Assembly: GCA_031213475.1 (NCBI GenBank)
Contig: JARUPZ010000020.1
Location: forward strand, 10,095,562 to 10,159,561
DNA: 64,000 nucleotides
Source of the DNA: Nereocystis luetkeana
Taxonomy: Eukaryota; Sar; Phaeophyceae; Laminariales; Laminariaceae
Reading direction: 5' to 3'
Translations under genes and position numbers: made by a program
Notes under the pieces: model-generated
Databases searched by the model: none
What the model saw: the letters and a program-made list of their open reading frames with translations, nothing else
What the model was told of the DNA's origin: nothing
Part shown: in pieces, positions 22,960 through 35,400 of the stretch
Position numbering within the stretch: position 1 is the stretch's first letter
How the letters are laid out: each line of letters begins with the position of its first letter

Positions 22960-24905
22960 GTATCCGGGTACCTACCCGAGAATGACCGAAAAAAAATCGC
23001 TTCGGTATCGATGTCCTGGATCATTTGATGTAAGTATTGGGTTTTTGGATGAGGCCTCCTGTGCCGGCAGGGGGTCGTCGCCCGGTATTTCTCCCCACGC
23101 TAAGTGGACGAGCGTACGGATGCTCTGCGCGGGATCAGTATCTGCAAATGATATGGGAATCCAAGCCTATAAATACTCATTCTACTGCAGCAGTATTATT
23201 TCTCGATGTCCTGGATCATTTGGCGCAAGTGTTGGATTTTTGGATGAGTCCTCCTGCACCGGCCCGTGGTCTCGCCCATACTTTGTTGCGTAACTGGATG
23301 TTATTTTGTGCTCTCTATGGACCACCACTGGTCGGACACGTAGTTGTCTCACGCAAACTTCCTTACTCTTGCCTCAACTCTGTCCCGCACAAGCTGCGAA
23401 AGAAAAATCAACTCGGGCGACGGAGGAAGCCCACTGGCGTCCGCGTAGCTTTGGGTGCGTTTTGCCTTGCCACTCCGTACCCACCCACTAGAAGTGATCC
23501 CGCTGTGCCTGTCGTACTTTGCTACTGACTCCGTTTTCGAACCACCAATCTTCATGATATCGTCCACCGCCGTCCCGGCCAGGGATCTGGTGGGGGAGCC
23601 TCCCATTCGAAAGGAGTGCCTCGTGAAATGATTCGGCAGGCCTGCCTCCCACAAATGGCCTTGCGGGGAGGCCTTCCTTCGGCCTGCGTAGAGGAGCCGA
23701 GAACCCCGGCCACCGTCCGTCGTAACCACGGGGAAGCGATACCCGGTGGTTAAACCCCACCCAATCCGCTGCGCAGGGGAGATGCACGCCGTAACCACCC
23801 GGCACGTGCAAATCTGCAGGCAGTCCCTATCTGTCAGCACTACGGCCACCTCGCTAGAGGCCCGAAGAGTATTACCAAACTGGAAATTAAAGATCAAGCC
23901 CCTACCTACAGTAGACTCTGGGAGCCTCAGAATTTGCGACCCCAAAGTGTACGAGAGGTCGTACCCCCTACGCATCGAATGGTGCCGCCTGATTGACCGG
24001 GACCCCGACCTGCTTTAGTTCACTGGGCACAAAGGTGAGGTACGAATCTACCAATGAACTCGCGCAAGGGTTGCCTGCCCGTGCCTGCTCGACGGACGGG
24101 GTCCCATTCTTCCCTTTTTCCGTGTTCTTTCATGGCCATTTTTAGCTTGGAAGCAACCCCCTTTCGGATAGACTCAAGCCGCCTACTGTCTTGCGCATGA
24201 GGACCGCTACCGACACGCCTTGTCGCTTACACGGACTACGCCTGGGAGAGACGTTTCATGCATCACCTTGCTGCCTTTTCCCCGAGTGTCAAGGTAACAG
24301 AGGAAGTCAAAGACATCGTCTGGCGTGGCTGTCGTCCAACCACGGGATGCCGCCGAAATGACGCGGACGAACGCTTCAAACTCGTCGGCTACCCTACTTT
24401 CCGCACTTGCCCGGGACGCCCTTCCATCGCCGCCTATAAGTGGTGTCGCCGTGCCTGCAGCTTCTGGACGCCCACGATGACCGGCGACCGCTGTGGGTAC
24501 CGCGGGGCCGGTAGAACGCAAACCGGCTGAACGTCGCATTTCCAACAGAAGTTGAACTGCACAAGGTTTTCTTCTCGGCACGCGGAATAAAACGCAAACC
24601 GCACCAAGTCCCGGGCCGTTGCGAACCCCCCGCGGGCTGCAGCATCCTGAAGGGGTCTCCCGCTGCCATCGTTCTGTGTACAGGCAAAATAAAGGATGGA
24701 CCATGACGCCCATGAGTAGGAAGCGTGTGAGCGCGTCATTGTGCGATGGTCACCGACAGACGGTAGTCGTTATCACATCGATACCCGGGTAACTACCCGA
24801 GTATGACCGAAACATTCCGCTTCGATACCCGGGTACCCCGCAGAGTAGCTCTGAGAATACCCGGGTGTCTACCCCAGTATGATCAAAACAATTAGCTGTG
24901 GTATT
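22960..24905 (-). mobile_element. Tyrosine-recombinase element, fossil
   Basis: Two minus-strand blocks carry parts of one tyrosine recombinase. The upstream block (about 24713-24207) has a core-binding-like segment (DEFEAFVRVISAASRGWTTA and FDFLCYLDTRGKGSK). The downstream block (about 23975-23349) has the catalytic HSFRMGG box and IMKIGGSKTESVAKYD. GGGTA-CTACCCGAG-ATGACCGAAA words occur as direct repeats at about 22965-23012, 24781-24825 and 24850-24900, flanking the coding part. This layout is known from YR retroelements (DIRS/Ngaro), while Cryptons carry the same enzyme without repeats, so the class is unsettled. No reverse transcriptase was seen here. The element is broken, with several disruptions, and looks moderately old. 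Confidence 0.65.
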
Positions 24906-24990
24906 CGGGTGACTCAGAGCACTGTACCCTGCTTAACAACATCCTTGCAACCCTTCCTTGGTCAAATCACTCAGGTATTCATTGTCGATC

Positions 24991-25070
24991 TTAACCCTTT
25001 TAGAACTGCAGTCCCGTTTGGGGGGCACACAAATTAGAATTTTGTGTGGTTTGTCCTCGGAACGGAACTG
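24991..25070. mobile_element. Family A MITE, right end lost
   Basis: TTAACCCTTTTAGAACTGCA with the usual internal sequence. The right inverted repeat is degraded after GGAACTGCC. Confidence 0.6.
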
Positions 25071-27954
25071 CCTGCTATTAATAGTGTCATTGACTCAGAG
25101 CAGAGCCGACGGTACCCCCGCATACATACATCCGTATGGCAGCACGCAATGTTATTAGTATAATACTGCAAGTCAGTCCCTGTCATACGCCCGTGCAGTA
25201 CGTCCATTCTCACTCGTACTACAACAGCACGTACCAGGTACACAGAAAATCAAATTAAGAACACAAGCCCCACTTTTTGAGGGGCGCTATGAAAAAGTTG
25301 GATCAAGAAAACGTGCTCAGCGGCGATCGGTACGTGCTAAATCCTACCAGGTACCTGGTACCAAGTATCTGGTACAGTATACCTGGTAGCATGATATGCT
25401 CAAGATGCTGTCACAATAAGGTTCTATAGGCTTGCTCAGATTACATGTATGTTTCTTGTTGGCGCGACCATGCCGTAAGGAGTAGTACATTTACCGTATA
25501 AATTTGTATACGTACGTTCAATACTGCATGTTACGTACTGCTCGAGGCGCGAGATTTTCTCACGCCAGGAGAGATCCGCTTGGATATACGGCGTCATCAG
25601 CAAACAGCAGTGGGCGGTGTTCGTCTTGCCATATAATACCAGGTACCAGGTATAGGTTATACATCAAGAACGAGCTTCGTATGTGTGGATCGAGCCAAGA
25701 TGAGGGCATGACATATGTGTAATATGTGAGTTCCCCAGGGATACCCTTATATACACATCTCTTGGTACGCGCTCATCATGGTCCATGATCATATCACCGA
25801 AGATCTCATCATTTCCACGCTACGGCTATTGAATGTTGTGTCGGGCAGAACCAGAACGAGGTTCACATGTTCACATGTTCACATGGTACAAGAATAACCG
25901 AGGATCGGAGAAAAATCGGAGAAATAAAGCGTGAATCGGGGGAAGAATAAGAATTGGAGAAAAAATGAAAAAATCGATTAATACCGAAGTATTGGAACAA
26001 CACCTTCAGTTTCTCCCGCATGCGGAATTCGTGAGGGGGCAGCTGAACGGCGCAGGGCACAAAATTAGCCAGCTTGCCTCTCGTTGCGTCTCATAGTGAT
26101 CTCTCATCGCGATCAACCTACTGACACTACACGAGCTTCCAGGAGACCCACAAGTCGACTTTAGTCTATAGTTCCTCGTCACACCCAGGTGCATTCGCTC
26201 TGGACGCCTACACACTTCCAAAAACACAGCAAAAGGAGCGGACGCTAGCAGCAGCAGCACAGCAGCAGCGAGGCTAACATCATGGTCGGACGTTCCTGCC
26301 TATTGGCGGCTGCTCTTTCAGTCGGGGATCTAGCATGGGGTGAGCTGTCGCCTGCAGTTGTCTGCGCTTGGGAGGGGTGGACGTCGAAGGCGTCGTAAAA
26401 CGAGGTCAAGCGGTGGGCATCATGCAACGAGCCCTGGTTTACGGTTGTGCATTGTGCGGCGCGAGGCAATTCCTGTTTGTGTTGTCGAGAAGTCATGTAG
26501 ACGCTCTCGGGCGGGACAGAGTCCACACAACGTTGATTCGGGCGCGCTGAGTCACCAGCTCATGCTAACCATCGCTGCCGAGCTGCACATAACCTCCCGT
26601 GGACTGGCCATGCAGCTGATGTGGTGTTGAGAGCGCTGTTTTTCAGGGTGGGAACCACTGCTGCTGCTGCGATTCCGTTTCAGCAACAGCATGTTCATCG
26701 GTCAGTACGAACGTACAGCCTGTAATTTTTTATATGGCATTTAGTATCGAAAACGCCATAATTGTCGCTGGCGCACGTCGCACATTCTGTAGACATGGTT
26801 TTCTCTGTGTTCATGTTTATGGTTTTCTCTGTGTTCATGTTGATTTTACGAGCGCAACCAGTCTGGGTAACTGCGATTGGACGACGATTGCGATGAGCGA
26901 CGTCCCTAGATGTACCCAGCTGGCCACCCACCGCGCACGGGTGCTGATGCCGACAAGCTCGGCAGGGCCCTGCCAAGCGTCGGCGGCGCACCGTTGCACG
27001 ATTGGCTAAAGGTAGACTGGCGATGGCGCGTGCAATGATGAAAATTGGGAAGTCGACCAAAAATGGCAGAACGATGTTGAAGTGGGAGAGCAGTCTAGCG
27101 CAAGGCCTCAAACATAGTCGAGCATGGAACATGCCATCATCAGGAGTCACGAGCCGTGCATGATCCCAACAGCAGCAGTAGGTCAGACTGAGTAGTAGAT
27201 ACAATCTGCTGTTTTATGTAGAGAGGCCTTGCGCTCTGCTTGTCTAATACCTTGTACATTTCAAGACGTTCATCTATGGTCGCTGTTTGACAGAGTGTAA
27301 CAGGGTGTTCCTAAGAATAGTGCTGGGTTCGGTGGCGTTCTGTTGTTGTCCCCGCTGGTACTTCACGTCTTGATTTTATATGGAAAATAACCTTCATCCC
27401 AAAGTTGGGTATCGATCGATCTGCCGATCGGTTGAACTCACAGCTGACGTACTCTTTTAGTTTCTTATAAAATGGATGCAGCTTAGCTTATACCCGGTGC
27501 CTGGTACTCTGTCTATCACATGCGCAAGGGCATGTGGGTAAACGTGATCCTTGGGTGGTTCAGATACACCTGGTATAACCGTACAAGCAGTTTTGGTGAG
27601 CGGTGTGAGTAAGCTGTTTTAGCTAATAAATACCAGGTATCTAAATATGTACCAGGTACCAGGTACCAGGTATGTATCTACCGCTGCTGTTGACGTACCG
27701 CTGTACCACCATACCGTTGTCACGAAGGACTGCTGTCTACTACCAGGGTACTGCTGTTGTTGCTGCTTTTGGTACTCGACGTGCACTCTTCTGTTCATCT
27801 TGTGCCGTCGTTATGTCAAGTCACAAGCGTCAAGTGCACTCTTCTGTTCTGTCCTGTCCTGTCCTGGATGGTGTCTGTGTGGGACAAGTTTGACGTGATT
27901 TTGGAAGGCGAAAAGTAGACTGGGCACTGGCACAGGAGTGTGCACTGGTACTAT

Positions 27955-28066
27955 TTACGGGGGACCACAGTTGATACCAGGTAAGACCTATGGTATACAT
28001 GAAAACCTATATATTTAAACATTTTTACTAACAATATTTGGTCCTGTTAACTATGATCCCCGGTAA
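27955..28066. mobile_element. MITE family B copy
   Basis: TTACGGGGGACCACAGTTGA to ACTATGATCCCCGGTAA. Same internal CCTATATATTTAA and AATATTTGGTCCT words as the other copies. Confidence 0.8.
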
Positions 28067-28141
28067 TAGCAGTAATGTACTGATTGACCTGCCCAGTATT
28101 CGCAAGTAGTTTTATCTTTCGCCATCGTAGCATATAACCCA

Positions 28142-28238
28142 TTAACCCCTTTAGAACCGCAGTCCCATATGTGGGGACAAACCAGTCAAAATTCAAGTAG
28201 TTTTGCCCCAAACGGGACTGCGGTTCTAAAGGGGTTAA
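28142..28238. mobile_element. TTAA-flanked MITE (family A), intact copy
   Basis: TTAA, CCCCTTTAGAACCGCAGTCC, then GGGACTGCGGTTCTAAAGGGG, TTAA. 97 bp, with near-perfect inverted ends of about 22 bp. Confidence 0.85.
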
Positions 28239-28517
28239 AAACGTTTCGGGAGGACACAGAGGAGAGACCGTAGTATTAGTATTAACACTGTTAATAGTAC
28301 ACTGCCTCAATCCAGCACACTGATTGATTTTGACGACAGTCTGATCGCTACTGCTGTCTGAGTCAGCTAGTGTCCGGCCCTAAAGTTAGTCCAAAATGTC
28401 GAAAGAGTGCGAGGCTTAGTATTAATAAGAGGAAATTTGAAGCACATGCTCACCAAACAAATGAGCCCAACAGGCTCTCAAGCAGAAAAACATGCTCACC
28501 GTCGAGGCTACGACATG

Positions 28518-28835
28518 TGAGACCGCGGTTTGACCCCTTGACTGACCGCCCCTACACTATATCTAGTATACAATGTTCTAGGAGACCGCGGTTAGACCCC
28601 TTGACTGACCGCTCCTAGACTGTACGAAACTAGTACCCAATACCTAGTATGCTATTAAAAGGAGATTGCGGTTTGACCCCATGAATGACCGCTCCCCACA
28701 CTAAAACTACTATTAATAAACTAAAAGGCTCGTAGGAGACCGCCGTTTCATCCCTTGACTGACCGCCCCCCCAGACTAAAGCTGGTACACAAGATGCTGG
28801 GAGACCGCGGTTTGACTCCTTGACTGACCGCAAGT
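28518..28835 (+). repeat. Five-unit tandem array, GAGACCGCGGTTTGACCCCT type
   Basis: Units start near 28518, 28580, 28660, 28734 and 28798. The conserved part is GACCGCGGTTTGACCCCTTG plus ACTGACCGC, with variable 30-45-base spacers. The same unit occurs inverted at 34951-35330. Confidence 0.85.
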
Positions 28836-29111
28836 ACAGCAGTAGTATATATGTCAGTCGAAAGAGGCCTTGACGCGCCCGAAAAGCCCGTGCCCGTATC
28901 AACTCTGCTCAGCATGGGCTCAGGGGCCTCGCATGTTTGGTCTATATATACGACCAGGTATACTTGTATACAAAGTATGTACCAGTACGGAGTATGGGCC
29001 CGCAGGCAATAAAGGCCTATCGTACGGAAAACTCTGAGCAAGGCCAAAACGTTGCACACGTTGCATTGTCTACTCACTGGTGGTCTACTTGCTGCATAAC
29101 AAACTGTTATA

Positions 29112-30236
29112 TAGAACTACATACTTAGATCACAACCCCTGAGCGTGCTCGGTTGGTGCATCCCTGGCCTCTCAGAGCTCTCACTTCCAAACCGCCTCCT
29201 TTTATTACTTGCCGGACCTTTCCAGCAGTTCTTTGTTTTCTCGGCCGTTTCTTCCTTTTTTCTTCTCTCGTTTCGTGTGCGTGCGTGTTCTCCGAGCACG
29301 GCATCGCGGGAGGACCCCGTACCGTCGCGGGTGCCAGCGGGTGCTGGCGGGTAGAGGGGGGGTTGCAAGGAGCGCGGTCGCCGCTTTCGTGCCTAGGCGT
29401 CGCGTGTGCCTCGAGACACGAGGGATGCATGACTGGGCTTTGTCTGGCTTCGATTTATGATTGTTGATAGAGTATGTACGAGTTTATAAAGGTCGTTCGG
29501 GACGTCAAGATAATATACAAGCGGTGCTTATTTTTGCGACCACGCTGAAGTTGAAAAAGGGAGGTGTGCAGTTTGAACACCAACGTTATCGAGCTGGCGA
29601 ACGAAGGCCACGGTGAGCACCGGGCTTCACGCGGGGCGGGCGACGGGGCTGATTGTGGCAGAGAGTGATAAAAGCTTTACCCGGACCGAATCGGTAGCGA
29701 GGTGGTCGCGAGAGGGGCGGGCGGCGTACGAGGCTGAGAGAGAAGCTCTTCTGTGCGTTTTTTTTTTTTTTTTTTTCGACCGGGTGTAAGGTGTTACAAT
29801 CAGGCAGAAAATATTACACGAGAGGGGACGGGGATTTTTTTTCCTTTCCGATTTTTCGGTTTCATTTTCATTGTGTTGTTTTTGCTGCTGTACCGTGCTG
29901 TGCTTTCGCTTCTTCGTACATACAGTACAGCATAGAGCATATCGAAAGAAGAAAATAAGTACAGGCAGTAGTACCCTACCTGGGGTGTATGTACGTACGT
30001 ACGACATCAGCGAAGCGTATATGTGGCATCCAAGCTGACGTCGGAGCTGTTTTTTCCTGAAGCATGGCGGCGGGACTCTTGGCATTATCAAGTCGCCGGT
30101 TTGCAACTACGATCCTTGAAACACTAAACTCAATCGTGGACCTCTGTTCGCTTCGCATAATTTGATGTGCTTTTTTCCTTCCTGAGCGAGCGTAGCGGGC
30201 GGCGTAGGCCGCCCGCGGAGCGAAGCGCCTTGTATA
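29112..30236 (+). repeat. R1 dispersed repeat, full-length copy
   Basis: Starts AACTACATACTTAGATCACA and ends with GCGGGCGGC-GTAG-GCCGCCCGC, a 9-bp hairpin, then GGAGCGAAGCGCCTTG. About 1.12 kb, GC-rich first half, no conserved ORF. A hairpin near the end followed by CTTG recalls a Helitron 3' terminus, but the 5' end does not start with TC and the spacing is longer than usual. The class is therefore open. Confidence 0.75.
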
Positions 30237-30257
30237 TAGTATCTACCTGGTATGCTG

Positions 30258-30410
30258 CTGTGGCGTAGTTCTGCGCCCACAGAGGTTGTAGGTCTCTATT
30301 AATAGTATTATGATTGTAATAGGATTGAAGAGTCAGCACGGACACTGGTTGTTCGTGCTGGACGTCGACGGGTAGAAATAACGGTTTAATCTGAAGAACG
30401 CACACTCGTC
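30258..30410 (+). repeat. R2 dispersed repeat copy
   Basis: Contains GGATTGAAGAGTCAGCACGG, GTCGACGGGTAGAAATAACG and GAAGAACGCACACTC. It follows the end of an R1 copy by about 20 bases. Other copies lie near 9590, 44690 (reverse), 54381, 61768 (reverse) and 63070. Confidence 0.6.
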
Positions 30411-32325
30411 AGACAAACCATGGTCTACTGCTGTATTGCTGTAGAGCATCTACTACTGTTAATACTGCGCTGTACCTGGTAGGTCCTATCCTGCCGTTAT
30501 CAGATGTAGTGTATCAGATGTAATACTGTTTGTAGTGAAGGATCTGTACATACACTGGCATTTCGGGGAATAATAGTAATCAGGACCAAAAATGTCTAGT
30601 AAAATTACTGTAGCACATCTATTTTTGCCTTCACGATGGGTCCTGATTATTAGGCTCCCCCGGTAATACTACAGATCCCGCGCAGGATCTGTATATTCTA
30701 ACATAGCACAGATCCCAACCCGGGAAACTTTGCCCTATCAGCCTTTACGAATACAAGTCATGGAGATTACACGGCCCCCACCTGTCAATATGAACGATGT
30801 ACGACGTAGGTCGTGCCGATCAGGGATCTATCCGCCCTGGATAACCCTCAAATATCTCCAGTCAGTATTAATATCATGAAGTGGGAATCGATTGTATAGC
30901 TGTCACCGATGTATGAAATGTTGTGAGGCCAGCCTTGGAATTAGTTTACCTTAGTATACCATACACCAGGTACGTTTCATACATACCGGGCAGTATTTGG
31001 CACGGCGTCCGCCGCCGAGCATCAACCATTTAACTTACTTTCTCTGAAGCGCCCCCGAATCGTTTGCCTCTGTTTCTTCTCACTGTCGGTTTTCGCTCGT
31101 AGGCCCATCCCTGGTACCAGGGACTTCTTTCGCGATAGAAACGCCTTTTTTGGCCACCCCTCCTTCCATTTTTGGTCAATGACAATGCAACGTTCGACGG
31201 ATGTCGCTATTTCCAACACCACCTTTCAAGTATTGTCTTGTAAAACCTTTAGGTTATTCCCCTTATTTGCAACACCACCTTCCAAATATCGTGCAACACC
31301 TTTTGGTCAGTTTCTATCTTGCTCGTCGACCCAGACCCAACCCGACCCCAGCCCTGACCTTAACCCTTTGGGGGGCTTGGGACCGGCAGGGGGAGGGCGC
31401 TTGTTTCAGCCGCGTTTTTCCAGGAAAACACGGCCGGCCAAAATGCCAGCATCGACCAATTATATCTTGGTGTTGCAAGAATTTATTTTAAAGGTGGTGT
31501 TGCAATTAGGGACCCTTCGCTAGCAGTCTACATATTCGCTGTCATATGTAATTCAGCAGCTGCAGCAGCAGACGATTCTGCTGACATGTTCGATGGTATA
31601 TATAACCTACCTGGTCCAGCACTGTACGCTCCGTTTACCGTCTGTACTGCACCAGCACCAGCGGCAGTCCACCCTATTTGATCATTCGATAGTACGATGT
31701 GCCTGGCCTAGCATTATACTCTCCATGTGGTGAGGCTGTATATCTCTATGCGTGGCGACGTTCGAGTGCAACATCGGTACGATAGCCTTGCCTAACGACC
31801 TAACAATTCTCTCTCCGCAGGCTTGTCGCGTAAAGCATGGGAACACCGTTACTACGTTGTAAGCTGACAAAGGAACGCTGCGCGACAAAATCTACGCTCG
31901 AATACAGCGGTAAATATAGTTTATATACTCGATTTCCAGCACACCATTCACATGTAGGAGATCGGATTTGAGATTTTGAGTCATTGACACTCGAATTGCA
32001 CCATCTTGTGCAAACACACTTGACTAAAAACGCCCCTCCTTTTCCTACGCGGCTGAACTGCCCCGAACCTCACCGAGAAATCGACCGAAATCAACCACAA
32101 TCCACTGAAAATCTCTGATACCCGCTGGAAATCACCGAACTCTACATAAATCCGCTAAGGTCGAATTATTTGCACCCAATGTCACCCAACCCCTGGCCTT
32201 GTGCGGGCAGGGTTTCCACCGAAAGCCACGTAAAGCCGCCCAAAGCCAACGGAATCAACTAAAATTCAACCCAATCTGACCGTGTACCTTGCATCTCGTA
32301 AAATATTGTGTTTGTATGCGCGCAG

Positions 32326-32438
32326 GGTTTCACTTTGTAGCACCATCGAGCGGGGTTCGGGCGCAGTCAGAGCTTAGCAAGAGCCGGTGGGCAACGTCCC
32401 CGGCGGCACCAAGGCACTCCAACCTCGTCACTCTGCAG
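32326..32438 (+). CDS. Probable transit-peptide exon of the HPF gene
   Basis: Acceptor GTATGCGCGCAG, 113 open bases, donor CTGCAG|GTGCGT. It reads FHFVAPSSGVRAQSELSKSR and then 17 further residues to LVTLQ. It leaves in phase 0, as the first S30AE exon needs, and enters with two bases of a split codon. The F at the start of a Ser/Arg-rich acid-poor stretch fits the Phe that follows signal-peptide cleavage in heterokont plastid proteins. No independent evidence of transcription. Confidence 0.5.
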
Positions 32439-35400
32439 GTGCGTCTTATTTAAAAATAAAAACGATATTTTACCGCAGTTTCGACATCGATGATTTCGTC
32501 GAAACTCATCTTTGCAAGCTGCGTATGTAGTATGTATATGGTACAGCAGCAGCAGTTCGATCGCGCTTACTACTGTATGCGGGTGTTTATATGGCCTCGT
32601 GAAGGATGTATGACACGGGATATATCTTGGTTGTTGAGGGGGGAAATGTTGCCAAAGGAAGGATTGGTTCACCCCACCCGTTTTTCGGGACGAAGTGATC
32701 CAAAATTTAGAGTTTGGATCGTGTTTGCAGTACGGTGCTAATGTATACCAGGTATGGTAATTCTTAGAGCACCGTAAACAAAGCTTCACACCATACGCAG
32801 CTCGCATCGATCGATGAGTTTCGATGAAATCCTCGATCTCACAGATGAGGTGTTTTTATTTATTTTATATTGTTTTCAATACTGTTGTACGGCTTTCAAA
32901 AGCTACATCCACGTTTTTTTTACATTATCGGTCCAGAGGAATAACCCACTCGACCGCCCAGTTAGCGCTGACTGAGTGCTCTACACTGGCAGGTTATCCC
33001 TTCCAACCAATACATAACCTACATGGATATTTCGATACCCGATGACGTTAGTGGCTAAGCTCCCATGGCGGCGGGACAGCAAGAGTACATGTAGACATGG
33101 TGTAGAGTGCACCTGGTACAACATAAGGGTGTAATTACCGGGCACCTCTCGGGAACACATGAAGTCTCTTGGAATAACGGTGGGATCATGTTCGCAGTGG
33201 GTTGGTCGATTCTGTGGGACGTGAGAAGAAGAAAAATGCCGAAGAAATTATGACCCGAAGGTCATCCGAATGTCGCCCAAAAGTAGCCCGAATGTTGTTG
33301 GTGTCATTCGAATGTGACCGGAATGTGATCCGAATGTAACAACTCGATTCCAACGCGAATGCGACCCGTATGTGCTCAAAGTGTGCTCCAAATGAACCAG
33401 ATTTCATCCGAATGCCGCAAAAAACAACCCGAATGTCTCCCGAATTTCATCCGAATATGACCAGAATGCCATCCGCATGTGCATACGTAGAGCCCGAGTG
33501 TATTCCGAATGCGATCAATCTGTGCTTCAAATGTGTGCATAGTGTGACCCAAATGTGGCCCGGATGAGCTTCTGAATGCGGCCGGAATGTGATCAAATTG
33601 TGCTCCGAATGTAATTGGGATATGCCCCCGAATGTGATTCGAATATTATCCGAATGTGCAGGCGGTGGCGCAGGATGCGACGAGCAGGAAGGCGCCGATC
33701 CTTGTGACTGGAAACAACGTGGAGGTGACGGAGCCGCTCAAGGAGTACATCGAGAAAAAAATGGTCAATGTCCTCGACAAGGTAAGGCGTGCGCTACAAT
33801 ACGCAGGAGTCCAGTGGAGTACCCAGTTTATGACCATCCGGTTCTAAGACTCTTCGGGAGATAAGACCCCGTAAATAGTCTAGTCACGAAAAGTAATCTA
33901 CTCGGAAGTAGGATAGGATAATATTTGCAGGAGTGAAAGACAATACCACGTAAATGGCGTCACGCGGCGGTACGAAAGTGGGTACCCCAGTGCCAAGAAA
34001 GCGCGCCTCAAAAGTGGTCCCTAGCAGGATGCAGCTCGCCCTTAATGCTCATGCGACTCGCCCAACCCCTCACGGCGTTTCGCGCTTGGTGCATGTTAGT
34101 GCATGCCTGGTCGGTGAAGACACGACGTGCTTCATCCCGGCATTGTAAGGATGCGAGGGTCTATGGTCATACGACTACGACCATGCATGACGTGAGTACA
34201 CCTCTATCCTCTTAATCCTGCGATCGCATACGACTACGGCCATGCATGATGTCGAGTACACCTCCCCCCCCGTACACGTGTATACGACTACGGCCATGCA
34301 TGATAATGAGGACACCCCCCCCCCCCCCCCGGCTGGTCAGGTGGGGTCGAGCGTGTCGAAGGTGGACGTGCACCTCAGCGTGAACAAGAACCCGCGCGTC
34401 AGCGAGAACCACAACACGGAAGTCACAGTCTTCTCCAAGAACCACGTCATTAGGGCAACCGAGACCAGGTAAATAAACCGGTCATTGCCCTTACATTACA
34501 CCTGGTATTGTGGTAGTCATGGATGGGGATGTTGTATGATCTATTATCACTAGACTACAAACAGGGCAGAGGAGTGGACGATTTCGGTGTCTTGGAGTCG
34601 GCTTAGGCGTTAAGTAATATTAGTAGTACGCGTTATTGATTACGAACATAGAAGTATACCTTGGCGCTGCACTGAGGTGGGGAGAGGCACGGCCATGTCT
34701 GTAATAGACGACGGGTTGGGACGGAGCACTGGAATACCTCGGCATTTTGGGGTCGGCTTACGCGTTATGTGCATACGGGTACCAGAAATATGCACTGCGC
34801 ATGGTCGGATGGCAAACAATTACTGGTTTATCGGTATGAATGTCTACCTGTCCAACGCTGGTCGAACTCCGTGTGAGCTCCTTTCTAACGAAGATGCTAC
34901 GTGTAGGTGATGTTTTTTTAGGCACGCCAAGGCCTATTTTGACCTTAATATACTAGTTTTAGTGTAGGGGGCGGTCAGTCAAGGGGTCAAACCGCTGTCT
35001 CTTAGCGTATTTCATGCTAGTTTTAGTGTAGGGGACGGTCAGTCAAGGGTTCAGACCGCGGCCTCTCAGCGTATTTCATGCTAGTTTTAGTGTAGGGGAC
35101 GGTCAGTCAAGAGGTCAAACCGCTGTCTCTTAGCGTATTTCATACTAGTTTTAGTGTAGAGGACGGTCAGTCAAGGGGTCAAACCGCGGTCTCTTATAAT
35201 CTTGCATCCTAGGTTTTAGTGGAGGGGGCGGTCAAGCCGCGGTCTCCTAGCATCTTGTGTAATATTAATAGTTATTGTGTGTTGTGTATTGGGGCGGTCA
35301 GTCAAGGGTTCATACTTCGATCTCGTATGACGAGGGAAGAAGGGACTGAAGTCGTCCTGCGATAAAAAGGAAGGCACGAACAAACCGTAGGTGGGAGGGG

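Larger units (their letters stand above)
24906..32325. other. Intergenic or 5' intron region, no secure exon
   Basis: Contains MITEs of families A and B, a 5-unit tandem array at 28518-28835, an R1 and R2 repeat copy at 29112-30410, and dispersed TACCAGGTACCAGGTA palindromes (25344-25390, 27630-27675). The missing first exon of the HPF gene (start codon and signal peptide) may lie here, but I could not place it. Confidence 0.5.

Noticed and set aside
29145-29467. Plus-strand ORFs with a signal-peptide-like start (also 46489 and 47158)
   Set aside because: They are inside the R1 repeat and their frames differ between copies, so they are not protein-coding.
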